Shown: piece by piece, positions 10,793 to 22,252 of the stretch | How the letters are laid out: the number at the start of each line of letters is the position of its first letter | Numbering within the stretch: the first letter of the stretch is position 1 | DNA from: Hypericum androsaemum | Lineage: Eukaryota > Streptophyta > Magnoliopsida > Malpighiales > Hypericaceae | NCBI GenBank assembly: GCA_963995505.1 | Contig: OZ023186.1 | Span: 7,423,814-7,487,813, forward strand | DNA: 64,000 nt | Direction: 5' to 3' | Made by a program: the position numbers and the translations under genes | The notes under the pieces: generated by a model | Told to the model about the DNA's origin: nothing | What the model saw: only the letters and a program-made list of their open reading frames with translations | Database searches by the model: none

Positions 10793-13172
10793 TGGCATTG
10801 TTGGCAAGAAAAGTGAACGATCTTAGCTTGAACAAAACCAATGCGGTAGCCGTAAGGACGACTTGTGAAGCGTGTGGAAATGTTGGCCACGAGATGCAAG
10901 AATGTGCTATGATGAATACGAAAGTGGAGCAAGCACACTTTGTTGGTGGCCAAGGCCATGGCCAAGGTCAAGGGGCAAATAGGATGGGAAATAACCCCTA
11001 TTCCTCCACCTACAATCCGGGGTGGAGAAATCACCCAAACTTCTCTTGGAATGGAGGAAATAGTGACGAAAATATGGCGATGGTCCCTGATAAAGGACCT
11101 CCTCTTCGGTATCAACCTCAAGGGCCCCCTCCGGGTTTCCAACCACGTGCGTTCTTGACAGATAGAATGGGCGCTATGGAGGAGAAGTTTGAGAAGATGG
11201 ATAAGTTTATGCACGGAATTGGAGGTGTGGTTAGCCAACAAAGCCAAATTTTGGCAGCCATACAACAACAAGGTGCACGGCAGAACAACTTGGAGCAAAT
11301 TCTCAAGGGACAAGCTACCGCGATGCATAATATGGAGACTCAACTTGGAGAAATTGCAAAGGCGAGTTCCCATAGAGCTTCCGGCTCCCTGCCAAACTCC
11401 ACAAAAACAAATCCTCGAGGAAATGTGAATGCAATTTCTTTGAGGAGTGGTAAGGAAATAGCTTCTCAAGAGGCAACCCGGAAGAACAATGACAATCCTA
11501 TAGAAGCCAATGAGGAGGAGAAAGAAGTAGAGGCAGAGAGAGAGAGAAGTCCACCGGTTGAGAGTGCTGAAGAAGAAGTCTACATGCCACCACCATTTAA
11601 AGCTCCTCGACTACCATTCCCTCAAAGAGTGAAGAAGAAGAATGTGATGGATGACAAGTTTATTGGCTTCATGGAGAAGATGAAGAACATCCAGATCAGT
11701 GTTTCTTTTCTTGAGATGTTGGATCAATTGCCGCAATACTCGAAGTTTCTCAAGGAACTCATCACTAAAAAGAGGAAGTGGGAGGATGGGCAGACTGTGG
11801 CTCTAACAGCTAACTGTAGTTCTCTTGTCTCCCAGAATCTTCCAACGAAGTTAAAAGATCCTGGGAATTTCTCTATCCCCTGTCTTGTTGGTGATGTGGA
11901 GTTTCCAAAGTGTTTGTGGAGTATCAACTTGATGCCTTTGTCCATCTTTCGGAAACTAGGCTTAAGTGAGGTGAAAGCAACATCGATGCTACTCCAATTG
12001 GCGGACCAAACCATAAAGAAGCCATTTGGGATCGTGGAGGATGTCCTGGTAAAGGTTGATAAATTTATCTTCCCAGTGGACTTTGTGGTGCTAGACTTTG
12101 TCGAGGATAAAAGTTGTCCATTAATTCTTGGACGGCCTTTCCTTAACATAGCCCGTACTTATGTTGATGTGCATGGTGGAAGATTGATCCTTCGAGTAGG
12201 AGACGAAGAGGTGGTGTTTAAGATGTCTGATGCAATGCGTCACCCTCTTGATGAGGGCACGTGCATGAAGATTGATCTGGTGGAGGGATGCGTCCATGAT
12301 TTTGGCAAGGAGATCGTGGCAAGTATTGAGGATAAGATTCTTGAAGAGCAAGAAGTGGACAACTGTGAAGATTTTGAGGATGAAGATGGGAAGAAAAGTC
12401 TCCATGAGGATTTGGAGGTTAACTTGAAGTATCACACTCCACCATCTGTTGTTAAGGCTCCAAAGTTGGAGTTAAAAGAATTACCCTCGCATTTGAGGTA
12501 TGCGTTCTTGAAGGATGGAGGGAGACTCCCTATTATCATCTCCAACAAGCTCTCCAAGGAGGAAGAGGAGAAAGTGCTGAAAATTGTGAACAACCGGATT
12601 AAGGCCATGGCTTGGCAAATATCCGATATCAAGGGGATAAGTCCTAAAATTGTGATGCATCATATTCACATGGAAGAGGGAGCAAAACCGAGGGTGGATC
12701 GGCAAAGAAGATTGAATCCCAACATGAAAGATGTGGTAAAGAAGGAGGTGATCAAGCTGCTAGAGGCTGGAATTATTTACCCCATCTCCGATAGTGAATG
12801 GGTAAGTCCGATCCACTGTGTCCCGAAAAAGGGAGGAATGACTGTTGTGATCAATGATGAGGGCGAGCTCATCTCCACAAGAACGGTGATAGGATGGCGA
12901 GTGTGCGTTGACTATCGAAAGTTGAATGATGCCACACGTAAGGATCATTTTCCTCTGCCATTCATTGATCAAATGTTGGAGAAAATTTCTAGGTATTCTC
13001 ACTACTATTTTTTGGATGGGTACTCGGGCTATAACCAAATTGCAATATAATCAAGAGATCAAGAGAAGACCTCTTTCACTTGTCCTTTTGGTATTTTTGC
13101 CTATCGACGAATGCCTTTTGGATTGAGTTGTGCTCCCGCAACATTGCAACGATGTGTTGGCCCATCCCACCA
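10603..13172 (+). pseudogene. Athila-type gag C-terminus, protease-like region and RT N-terminus
   Basis: The 815-codon open frame to 13050 holds the rest of gag with an intact zinc knuckle (CEACGNVGHEMQEC, CX2CX4HX4C), then a retropepsin-like region (KDPGNFSIPCL, SINLMPLSIFRKLGL, LILGRPFLNIARTYVDV). Next comes reverse transcriptase: EAGIIYPISDSEWVSPIHCVPKK, VCVDYRKLNDATRKDHFPLP and FLDGYSGYNQIAI. A stop at 13048-13050 is followed in the same frame by DQEKTSFTCPFG and MPFGLSCAPATLQRC, after which homology ends. The protease active-site loop usually read as DLGA is missing: 'KCLWSINLMP' appears to have lost about 12 nt. The YxDD box is beyond the truncation. The copy is therefore incapable of its own replication. 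Confidence 0.85.
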
Positions 13173-13175
13173 TCG

Positions 13176-13779
13176 TCTTTTCATCGTGGGAGCAACCTTA
13201 GGTACTTGAATATCCGAGTGTTGGCTGCTTGCCTTCATATCTGGAAAAGTTTGTTGAATATCTTGAGTTTTTTTGAGTATCACTTCCTCCAATGAAAGTT
13301 GGTGACATGCTTGTTGTGGACTTTGCTGATAAGAATAGACATGATGAGATGTCTAATCCAGAAGGTGAGAATCTTGTGAGGGTGAACTGTGTGTAGCTAG
13401 ATCGCTTTTCTCTCTTTCAATAATGGTGTCAAGATCCATGTTGAAAGTGTTGGTAGGAGGATTAGGATTTCGTTGATTCAGAATGCTCCAGTTAGTATTC
13501 TGAATACTTTGATTTGTGGTGATGGTCAAGTTCCTAATAAGATCTTCCAACGACTGGTGGGGATTGGATGCTTGTTGTTGAGGTGGTTCATAGAAATTGG
13601 CATATGGATCATGCTTACAATGGAACCCATCTCCATAGTTCACCACAGGATAGTCACTCCATCCATCATAGTCTGGTTCAAGCGTAAAGGTTGGCGAACC
13701 TGCATATGAAGCTCTATTGAACATAATAGGTAGATCAATCAAATAATACATTTACCTTCCTGGCAACGGTGCCAAATTT
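13176..13779 (-). pseudogene. 5' internal region of a minus-strand Tat/Athila-type non-autonomous element
   Basis: Directly after the primer-binding site (complement of about 13757-13778, read TTTGGCACCGTTGCCAGG), the minus strand has an ORF from the ATG at 13751 to 13353. It is 132 residues with words YDGWSDYPVVNYGDGFHC, YANFYEPPQQQ and NLTITTNQSIQNTNWS. I recall such Asn/Gln-rich openings from non-autonomous relatives of Athila/Tat elements. It meets the opposite-oriented RT fragment near 13175. Confidence 0.6.
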
Positions 13780-15079
13780 TGATGAGCGTGTCGAGGCCCC
13801 TGAAAATAAATTGATATTTCACGGCTCGCAAACTTCTAGTAAGCAAGGGAAAATACCGAGTTGGATCCAAGGAGGAATGAATATTCAATTAACCTAATTA
13901 TTTAAACAAAAGTAAAAAGGGGGTTTTGTGAGATTCAAAGTTGTACAAAATCAATGAACACAAAAGAAAGATGTAAGAGTAGAGATCAATGAGAGAAAAT
14001 GGTAGATTCGAGATTGGAGTACCACGACAGGTTGGTTGATCACTAGATCATAAAAGATAATGTAACCCATGTAGCAAGTAGGTGTAAATCTCCCGCAACC
14101 GCAAAGAGATCACAAACATCCAACAATCAACTAGCCAAACGACCATCTAACTAGTTGTTAATCACCTAATAGACAGAATATCAACCGATTTCTATTCTAT
14201 AAGATAATAGCATTAAGAACAGACGTTCCTACTCCTAGCGATTATACTCAAAACCTTGGTATCTACAAACTAGCCTTACTTATTCCTAGTTAACTAGTTT
14301 GGTAATGACCGTTCCTCCCTGAATTAACCTTGCTCCTAGTTAAATTGCTAAGTACAACTGCTAATCAAGAATCAATGGCATATCAGTTCTAGAATAAACT
14401 CACAACCGTAAATCATTCAAGAACAAAAATAAGCACAAGAAAATAAATAAATACTACTAAGATAGATTAATAAAACCAAGATCCTCACAACCAAAACCTA
14501 GGTCTCCTCCCTCGAATCAACTTAGAGGTTTAGTTCTTCATAGTCATAGCAAAATCAAAATAAGGTTTATGTTCTCTGGAATGAAAATGTGTCGTTTAAA
14601 ATAAGTCTAGAGGCTTATATATAAGCCCTCCTAAGTGTAAAAATCTACAAAGGGTCATGCGAGAGTCCTCAGCGATGCAGAAAACTGAATTTCTAATTTG
14701 GCCCCGAGTATTCGTCAACAAAATCTGCCAGATCAGCTTTCAGTATTTTGGTTATAACTTCCTATTCCGATCTCCGATTTAGGCGTTCTTTATATCCATG
14801 GTAAGAGAAAAGAAAGATATTTGATTGTTTTTCTAATAGGCATCCTATAATTCGGCTCAGAACTTGACCAAAATGCCCTTCCAAGTCAGCTGTCCCTGCT
14901 GGCCTCCTTCTTCAAGTATAATTCTTTCCAAATTTGCCTCCTTTTCCTACAATTTAGCACAAAGAACCCATTAGTCACCCAAAACTCAAATATTTACTAA
15001 AATGATACTAAACTAAAGACAAAGGTGCAAAAATGACTCAAAATATTTTCAGTTTATTGCATATTTTAGACACACATCA
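13780..15079 (-). repeat. Athila/Tat-type LTR, minus orientation
   Basis: 1300 bp, with ends TG...CA on both strands: TGATGAGCGTGTCGAGGCC at one edge and ATTTTAGACACACATCA at the other. On the minus strand it starts TGATGTGTGTCTAAAAT and is followed by the primer-binding site, so it is a 5' LTR. It interrupts a copia pol fragment that resumes at 15080. Confidence 0.75.
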
Positions 15080-16321
15080 ATAATCAAGTGTTCCCTTCAC
15101 ATAATGTAGAATCCTTTTTATCAGCTCGCAAGTGAGACTCTTTGAGCTCTTCAAAAAATTTGCTCACTAAGCCAACTCTATAAAAAATATCAGGTCTCGT
15201 GCAGGTTAAATAGCGGAGATTGCCGATGATACATTTGTGTAGTATAGAATCAATAGGATCACCTTCTCCTTTCTTGGTCAATTTGACACTTTATTCAGTT
15301 GGTGTGACCTCGGGTTTGCAATCTGCCATGGAAATATTTGCAAGAATATCTCTAGCATACTTCGTCTGAGAAATAAAAATTCCATCATCTCTTCAATCAA
15401 CTTCAATGCCCAAGAAATAAGCCATAAGGTCTAAATCAGTCATGTCAAACTCTTGAACAATTGAATTCTTAAATTCTTTCATTGTAGTAGCCTGGTTTTT
15501 TCATGTAACACAAGGTCATCAACGTATAGGCAAACAAATAGAACTCCTCCGTTAGAACCAGTTTTCACATAAAGAGTGTGTTCATAGGGGCACTTCGAAA
15601 AACCATGTTTCTGAAAATAAGCATCAGTTGCGAATTCCATACTCGTGGCACTTGCTTCATGCCATAAAGTGATTTTCTCAACTTGTAAACTTTCTAACTC
15701 GTGTCCAGGAATAACAAAACCCGGAGGTTGTTCAACATAGATCTCCTTAACAAGATATCCATTGAGAAAAGAGGACTTTACGTCCATATGGTACAACTTC
15801 CACTTCTTTTGAGCCTCCAACGTAGATCTCCTCATCAAGATATCCATTGAGAAAAGTAATCTTACCATTTCAAGGCGAGCAACTGGAGCAAACACTTCAT
15901 CATAATCAATCCCATGTTGTTGCTTGCAACCCTTGGCGACAAGCCGAGCTTTATATTTCTCAAACTCTCCTTTTGTATTCTTCTTCTTTTTGAAAATCCA
16001 TTTGACACTAATATCTTTATGTCTCTCAAGAAGAGTTAAAAGCTTCCAACTTTTGTTCTTTTCAATTGCTTTAATTTCTTCGGTCATTGCCTTTTTCCAA
16101 ACTTCTTTATCGCATGCATTTTCAAAACTTAAAGTGTCAAATCCTGCAAAAAGGCAAAATAAAGTAAATTCATCCAAGTCAAGTCTTTGTGTCGTTCTAT
16201 AGAGATCATCAATCCTCCTTGTTCGAATAACTGGACTTGTTGAAGAACTTGCTGGTGTGTCACAACCATCTAGCTGCTCATCTTTAACATGTAACTCTAG
16301 ACCTTTATCATGTTTAGCCAT
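15080..16321 (-). pseudogene. Ty1/copia reverse transcriptase and RNase H, decayed
   Basis: Minus-strand frame 16321-15479 shows copia RT: WKKAMTEEIKAIEKNKSWKL, WIFKKKKNTKGEFEKYKARLVAKG, DYDEVFAPVARLEMVRLL, HMDVKSSFLNGYL, EIYVEQPPGF and the catalytic YVDD (VCLYVDDLV). A second frame (15281-15084) has the RNase H-proximal piece GNLRYLTCTRPDI. Between and within them are frame breaks and a repeated 'ITFLNGYLDEEIYVGG'-like stretch near 15780-15860, read twice. It is part of the same element as the integrase fragment upstream on this strand. Confidence 0.8.
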
Positions 16322-17215
16322 AACTTTCTCCTTCTCCGGTTCATTATTCCATTTCCAAATCTACACTTCATAAAATTCCACATCTCTAGACATCACAACC
16401 TTATTTGTTATAGGATTAAATAGCTTGCATCCACTGAAATTTTCACCATACCCCAAAAATATGCACCGTTGACTTTTGTCATCTAACTTCGTTCTCCTCT
16501 CCACCTGAACTTTGGCATAAGCAATACAACCAAAGATTCAAAAATGATCGACTCTTTATTTTCTCATACTCCATACTTCTTCTGGGGTAATGTCTTTAAG
16601 TCTCTTTGTAGGAAATCTATTCAGCAGATAAATAGTTGTAGACACGGCATCTCCCTGAAATTCCTTAGGAACAATTTTCTCTTTCAACATACACCGAACT
16701 GAATTGAGAATGGTACGATTCTTCCTTTCTGAAATACCATTTTGTTGCAGTGTGTAAGGCATGGCAAGCTAGTGTACAACTTCGTTGTTCCAGCAAAATT
16801 CATCAAATTCATTGGAGGTATATTCGCCTCCCCGATGAGTCCTAATAAATTTCAAAAAGCAACCACTCTACTTTTCAACCATTCTTTTAAACTCTTTGAA
16901 TTTTTTCAGAACCTCATTCTTATTTCGAATCAAATAGACCAAGGTCTTGCCACTGGAATCATCAGTAAAAGTGACAAAGTACCTATTTTCTCCAATAGAA
17001 ACAGGCTTAATTGGTCCACATACATCCGAATCGACTAGTTAAAGTCTTTCAACTACCCGCCAAGACTTCTTTCCTTTAAGTGACTTTCTTTGATGCTTAC
17101 CAAAAACACATATTTCACACAACTTGTTAGGTGGACTCAACTTTGGCAAGCCAAACACCATCTTATTTTTCTCCATCAACTGCAAAGCTTGAAAATTCAG
17201 ATGCTCTTATAAGCA
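16322..17215 (-). pseudogene. Ty1/copia integrase with pre-integrase end, decayed
   Basis: On the minus strand, starting near 17215: HLNFQALQLMEKNKMV and LCEICVFGKHQRKSL (GAG-pre-integrase), then RTHRGGEYTSNEFDEFC (catalytic Asp of RTDRGGE replaced by His). After an in-frame stop come TLQQNGISERKNRTILN, LLNRFPTKRLKDITPEEVW and CIFLGYGENFSGCKLFNP. It is truncated at 17206-17215 by an Athila-type LTR. Confidence 0.75.
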
Positions 17216-17868
17216 CAAGAAATGTTCACTTTATCACCTCATTTTAGGGTCATTTAGATTTGTTTTGGAGTCATTTTGAGTCATTTTATTCCATTCTTAG
17301 GTTCGTTGCCTAGAATGGTTTCACCCTTTTTGTCTTCGTGTCTTTTGAAGGAAGATTTTGTAGGGACACGAGGATCAAGTGAGAAGAGGCGAGCGTTGGA
17401 AGAGTCGGGCCGAGAGATAGCTAGCCAGAACTAAGCTACAACCGCCGAATGGCAAAATCTGCACCGGTCGGCATCTCTCCTGCAGAAATCCACCAAGCGA
17501 CATCCCACCTGATGGACGGCAGGAGGGGACGGCAGGAGGATTTGATCCAGATTTTCCGAAAATCTCTATATGCCACCAGACGGTGCCCGGAAGCAGCCGA
17601 GTGGCATTTGAAGAGAAGGGAAGTGAGCTTTTTACGAAGAACCTGCCGTATGATGGAATCACCTATTGAACGGTGCCCAAGCCGCCGACTGAAGGCCACA
17701 CCCTTCGGTCGGTGCCCAAGACCTAGAATCTCCTGCCAGCTCAGCTCACCGGTTGGTATTTTTACCAAATTTTGCCTGGGAGAAATAGATATTTTGAGGG
17801 CTTTTCAGACATTTTTGCCTTATTTTAGGATTGAGGGGAAGACTTCTCTATAAATACCTGTCATGACC
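17206..17868 (+). repeat. Athila/Tat-type LTR fragment, 3' truncated
   Basis: It aligns with the start of the LTR at 29276 (TTTATCACCTCATTTTAGGGTCAT against TTTCATCACATCATTTAAGGGTCAT, both followed by GTC/TTG-rich text) and reaches a TATA box (CTCTATAAATACC, about 17856-17867). It is then cut exactly at the TG end of a gypsy LTR at 17869. Confidence 0.6.
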
Positions 17869-20013
17869 CAAACTCAGGTTGGTGATCGGCGCTAGACTTC
17901 AACTCATGTTATTCATAAAATAAATCTAGCCAGCCTCTAACTTATTCAAATTTATAATTATAAGCATTTAAACATAAAATTTAAAACCTAAGATCTTTAG
18001 TTTCATATTCCAAATTTACAAAATATAAGCCAAGCTTTTTCTTTTTAATACATACTCCCAAGATCAAAACAAATCATGTGACTACGGAGCTTCTAGATCA
18101 ATAAGAAAAATACAAACTGGAGACCTCCAGACTAGTCCCGGAGAATAAAGCAGACTTAGTACGATCTGAGTAGATCTCCAGACCAATACAACTCCTATTC
18201 GAGTTCCAGCAAAACTAGTGGGGGGGGGGGATGAGTGTCTTGGAACACTCAGTAAACAAATAAGATATGCATCGCAATTTATTTAGCTACTCAATGCACA
18301 AACATACCTAAAACATGCATATAACTAACATGGTAAATAAATTATGCGGAGATGTACATTATTCAAAAGTCATACTTACCAGATGACCAAATATAGCATA
18401 TAATCACAAAGTCACAGAAATATGAGCAAACTACGCAACGTTCCATACCGTCACGCAATTTGACACATGACACATGACACATAATTCCAATATCATATAG
18501 CAGAACTGACAAACATTCGACAAGATCTAGATAGTGTCACTCCAACCCCGACACGAGGATACCATATCTCAAAGGCGCCATCAGAAACCAACCCCGCCGG
18601 CCAAACAGATCATGTCAGAATCCATTGTATCCTTATTATATGTGCACATGTGCCAACATCCCCGGTTGGTCACGGGTAGATCTCTGCCTACTAGACGTCC
18701 ATATCACAGAGCTCAGCCATCCATATAACAGACTTTCATATCATAACAAATTCATAGGCTACAAAACATACCAAATATATCAAGTGCCCCCGCTGGGCCA
18801 GATTGAACAAACTTTCACAAATTATAATGTCATACAATATGCTCATATGATAAATGCACAAAATGCACTCACATTACTATATTCAGATCATGACAAATAA
18901 ATAGAGTACGCCAAATAAAGCACGAGTCACATATTATTTGTTTACCAATTTTGGCTGATAATTAATCTGCATCCATCGTGCTTTCAAAATACAAATTCCT
19001 TCACTTTACATTCCATGTTCAATACCACAATATCTCACTCAAGCTTCCTTTAAGTTTCAAAACCTGTTGAAATACTCATCGTTCATATTGATTCAAATAT
19101 AATTTAAATTTTCTTAACCAACTCCAACAAAATCTTCAAAAATATATTTCAATTGACATTCAAAATTGGCGACCTTCATTATAATCCAAGTAACACAAAC
19201 TATTTATAATTCTTTCGATAATCATTTCAATTCCTTATTCAAGATTAAGAAACATCTTGATTAATTCCCAATTTTCATCCAAACCGTCATAGTCTTAGGA
19301 AACTTTTTACCAATTTAAATATTATAACCTTTATATTTATGAATTAGAACACTCTCCGAGCCTTTCGAAAACCATTTTACACTCATTAAAGCTAAATCTT
19401 AATTTTATTTCTATTTAACTAGATTCCAAAACGGGACAAATGATTTTAATGTCCATAATTCAAGTATGTCCCAAACTTCATTAACTGATCCTTACAACTC
19501 TAATTCTTTGAAATCATAATTTAATCCTACTTTATTCTATGTTCAATTCCTCCACTTGAATTTAAGTAATCATCGACTCATCTTCTAATTATATTGATAA
19601 CCTTTCTTTTTTACCTTAGTTTTCTTTCCCATAAGTTACAATCATTCTTTCCAATTTCTTTCACTGCTAGTTCATCCACGGATATTAGTTAGCTGTAGGT
19701 AAAGTTATTCATAATCAATAATCAATCATGCTAAAATAATAGAATAAGTTTACCTTACTAAGATCCTTTTCTTTTTTCTGGTGGACTTCTTCTTGTTCCG
19801 TTTCGGTTAGTCTTCTATGGCTATCCAATCTGTTATATTTTATTTATTTATTTATGGTTTGGTGGAAACAAGAGAATGACCAACTTTGAACCCAACAACC
19901 AAGATATATTCTTCCAAAGCCTTACTTCTTCTGCTTTACTTCGCTGTCATTTCTTTTAACAGCCACGTTTGATTAAATTTAACTTAGCTTAACTTATATG
20001 GTCGGGTATTACA
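17869..20013 (-). repeat. 3' LTR of gypsy element (family G), copy 1
   Basis: 2145 bp from TGTCATGACCC to GGGTATTACA, bounded by a purine tract (minus strand GGAGGGGAGAA) just outside the latter end. Homologous LTRs start at 33897 and 61237. It contains an 11-base G-run (18220-18230) followed by a hairpin (18233-18250). Confidence 0.8.
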
Positions 20014-20080
20014 TTCTCCCCTCCTTATAAAAATTCGGTCCCCGAATTTACTTAGACAAAGTTTTGCCTTCTTGTCATTC

Positions 20081-20363
20081 TGTTAGGAATTCAGCAACTA
20101 AGAGAACAAAAACACGCAAAGAACACGGAACAAGAGAATTACGTGGTTCGGCCTAATGCCTACGTCCACGGTGAGAAAGGAGAACTTTTATTGATGGATC
20201 CGAGTCACAAAGCTATACAAAACCTTAGGGTAACATGTCTTTATATAGAGACAAACCCTTGGTGTACAAGTAACCTATCTAGGTCTAATTAGGAGTCCAG
20301 AATCTAGTCAGAATAGGAATAGGAATAGGAAATAAGTCTTTCCTATTTCTCGCCATCCCAACA
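20081..20363 (-). repeat. 3' LTR of family T copy B
   Basis: Begins TGTTAGGAATTCAGC and ends CATCCCAACA. It is preceded by the target duplication CATTC. Confidence 0.95.
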
Positions 20364-20565
20364 ATCTCCACCTTGGCGAGAAATCATCTCGTGGAAGAAC
20401 CATGAAGCTCCACCCGAACTTCAACAAACTCCACCTTGACAAAACACCGCCCCATGAAGAACTATGAGATCTTGCAAAACCAATCCAACTCCACCGACTC
20501 CATCTCGGACCATAGATAACTGCATCAATAAGACCATCTCAACTTTCTCTTCACCTTTTGTTCAA

Positions 20566-21715
20566 TCACTTGGAGCCAGCCCCTAAGCTCGAGCTTCTGA
20601 ACTTGCTTGGCCTATTCTCACCAACCTCCATCGAACTCCAACTAGCAAGTCCACCTGCTGAAGCAAACTTGTGACCAATAGATGCGCTCTCTATTTTTCG
20701 GTCAACCCCATGCTCCGCAACCTCGAACTGCTTCTCCGCTGGACCTTGTTGCCTCATACCAATGCTACATGCCATAGCATACAAAGGGCAACGTTTTGTT
20801 CCACCAAGTAGAACCCTCGACATGCCACGAACTCCACCGTTCGACCTTGAGTGAGATACCTGATTTGCCCGTGGTGCTACCAACGGCTTCGCATTCCCCA
20901 TGCAAAACCTACCCAACACCTTTGACATGCACGTCCTTTTAGACAACCATAGCGGGACCCAGCTAACAATGCTTCTCCGAGACAACCATGGCTCCTTGCC
21001 AACCATGCCTCCAGGAAACAACCATAGCTTGCTATCCATGTCTTCGCGAATCCCAACTACACTCAAACCATCCATGTCAAGCCTTTGCTCCCTCATACGA
21101 ACCAACCTCATATGACCTGAGCTTTTGCCAACTCCTTCAGACCCATTGATGTGACTCCACCTATAATAATGTTCTCCACTAACCTGTAGGTATTTCCTTT
21201 CACCCTTCATCCCTACCATCGCATCCTTCTCCACCTTTATAACTATCACTGTTATAATCCAAGGTCCCTAATAAAAAGAGATTACCGGGATGCATTGGAC
21301 TTGATAAGACAGAAAGCCAGTCACCATCCGACCCGTCTGAATATGTGGCCATGGTTGTGGATGCCGATCCCTCCTCGTTGTCTTGATTCCCAGTTTGTCC
21401 TGGATAGTCCCCTTCATGTGCCCTTCTCCGCACTTGAAGCCACTTCCATTAAACTTCTTTGACTCCGACCTAGATCCTCTTCCACAACCCAGCTGGTGGC
21501 TCCTCATCATCCGCCTAGCACAAGCGAATCTTCGCTACCGCCTTGGCCTCCAACTCTTCCCACTCTTGCTCGTCCATCTTCTCGGACTTCTTCTCCGAGA
21601 GCGCGATGACCATCCCTTGCTGCACGAGGAGATCGTTGACACGCCTTTGCCATAACCTAAAATTCAACGAACCATCGAACTTCACAAGAGCAAACTTCGC
21701 GCCGTGATCCGACAT
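20566..21715 (-). pseudogene. Chimeric gag / pre-integrase / RT-tail reading frame of family T copy B
   Basis: The minus-strand ATG at 21715 gives a copia gag start (FALVKFDGSLNFRLWQRRV, LLVQQGMVIALSEKK). It runs until a TAG at about 21515, where copy A has TTG. Reading resumes in segments: SDGDWLSVLSSPMHP, LGTLDYNSDSY, KYLQVSGEHYYRW, SGHMRLVRMREQRLDMDGLS, then the RT tail KVLGRFCMGNAKPLVAP and MSRVLLGGTKRCPLYAM, ending near 20566. Domain order equals that of copy A, so the internal deletions predate both insertions and are a family trait. Stops suggest the protein is not needed in cis. Confidence 0.7.
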
Positions 21716-21742
21716 CCTCCAACCTTAGCTCTTGATACCACT

Positions 21743-22025
21743 TGTTAGGAATTCAGCAACTAAGAGAACAAAAATGCGCAAAGAACACGGAACAAGAGAA
21801 TTACGTGGTTCGGCCTAATGCCTACGTCCACGGTGAGAAAGGAGAACTTTTATTGATGGATCCGAGTCACAAAGCTATACAAAACCTTAGGGTAACATGT
21901 CTTTATATAGAGACAAACCCTTGGTGCACAAGTAACCTATCTAGGTCTAATTAGGAGTCCAGAATCTAGTCAGAATAGGAATAGGAATAGGAAATAAGTC
22001 TTTCCTATTTCTCGCCATCCCAACA
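21743..22025 (-). repeat. 5' LTR of family T copy B
   Basis: Same ends and length as 20081-20363. It differs in ACACGC/ATGCGC (two bases) and GGTGTACA/GGTGCACA (one base). Confidence 0.95.
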
Positions 22026-22252
22026 CATTCAAATGGATAGATAATTGTGTTGCATCTCGTCTTACATCTCTGAGGTTGTCTTAGTTTGTAAATTACTTTT
22101 CTATCATACTTTATAAATTGGAAGATCTCTATTCCGACACTTTCAAAATACTCGATCTTAAATTTTTTTGGTCACTTTTGATATGCCAATTTTACTAACT
22201 ATCTGTGCTTAAACAACAGTAGGGTTATATAAATACGTTTAATTTCTTGACA

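Larger units (their letters stand above)
8102..13175 (+). mobile_element. Ty3/gypsy element, Athila type, truncated
   Basis: Plus-strand element with 5' LTR (8102-9608), tRNA-Asp-type primer-binding site (9611-9628), gag, protease-like region and the N-terminal half of reverse transcriptase. Homology stops near 13170 within RT (after MPFGLSCAPATLQRCV). RNase H, integrase, the env-like region and the 3' LTR are missing. No target duplication could be checked because the 3' end is lost. Confidence 0.8.
20081..22025 (-). mobile_element. Intact non-autonomous Ty1/copia element (family T), copy B
   Basis: 1945 bp with two 283-bp LTRs (20081-20363 and 21743-22025) that differ at only three positions by eye. 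It has TG...CA ends and the perfect 5-bp target duplication CATTC at 20076-20080 and 22026-22030. A primer-binding site (minus strand AGTGGTATCAAGAGC) adjoins the 5' LTR. The low LTR divergence marks a recent insertion into the much more decayed gypsy element. Confidence 0.95.

Noticed and set aside
10687..11469. 260-codon minus-strand open frame
   Set aside because: It is the antisense of the Athila gag region, whose sense strand has a clear zinc knuckle and gag core.
17449..17853. 134-codon plus-strand frame
   Set aside because: It lies in an LTR fragment with overlapping frames on the other strand and no motif.
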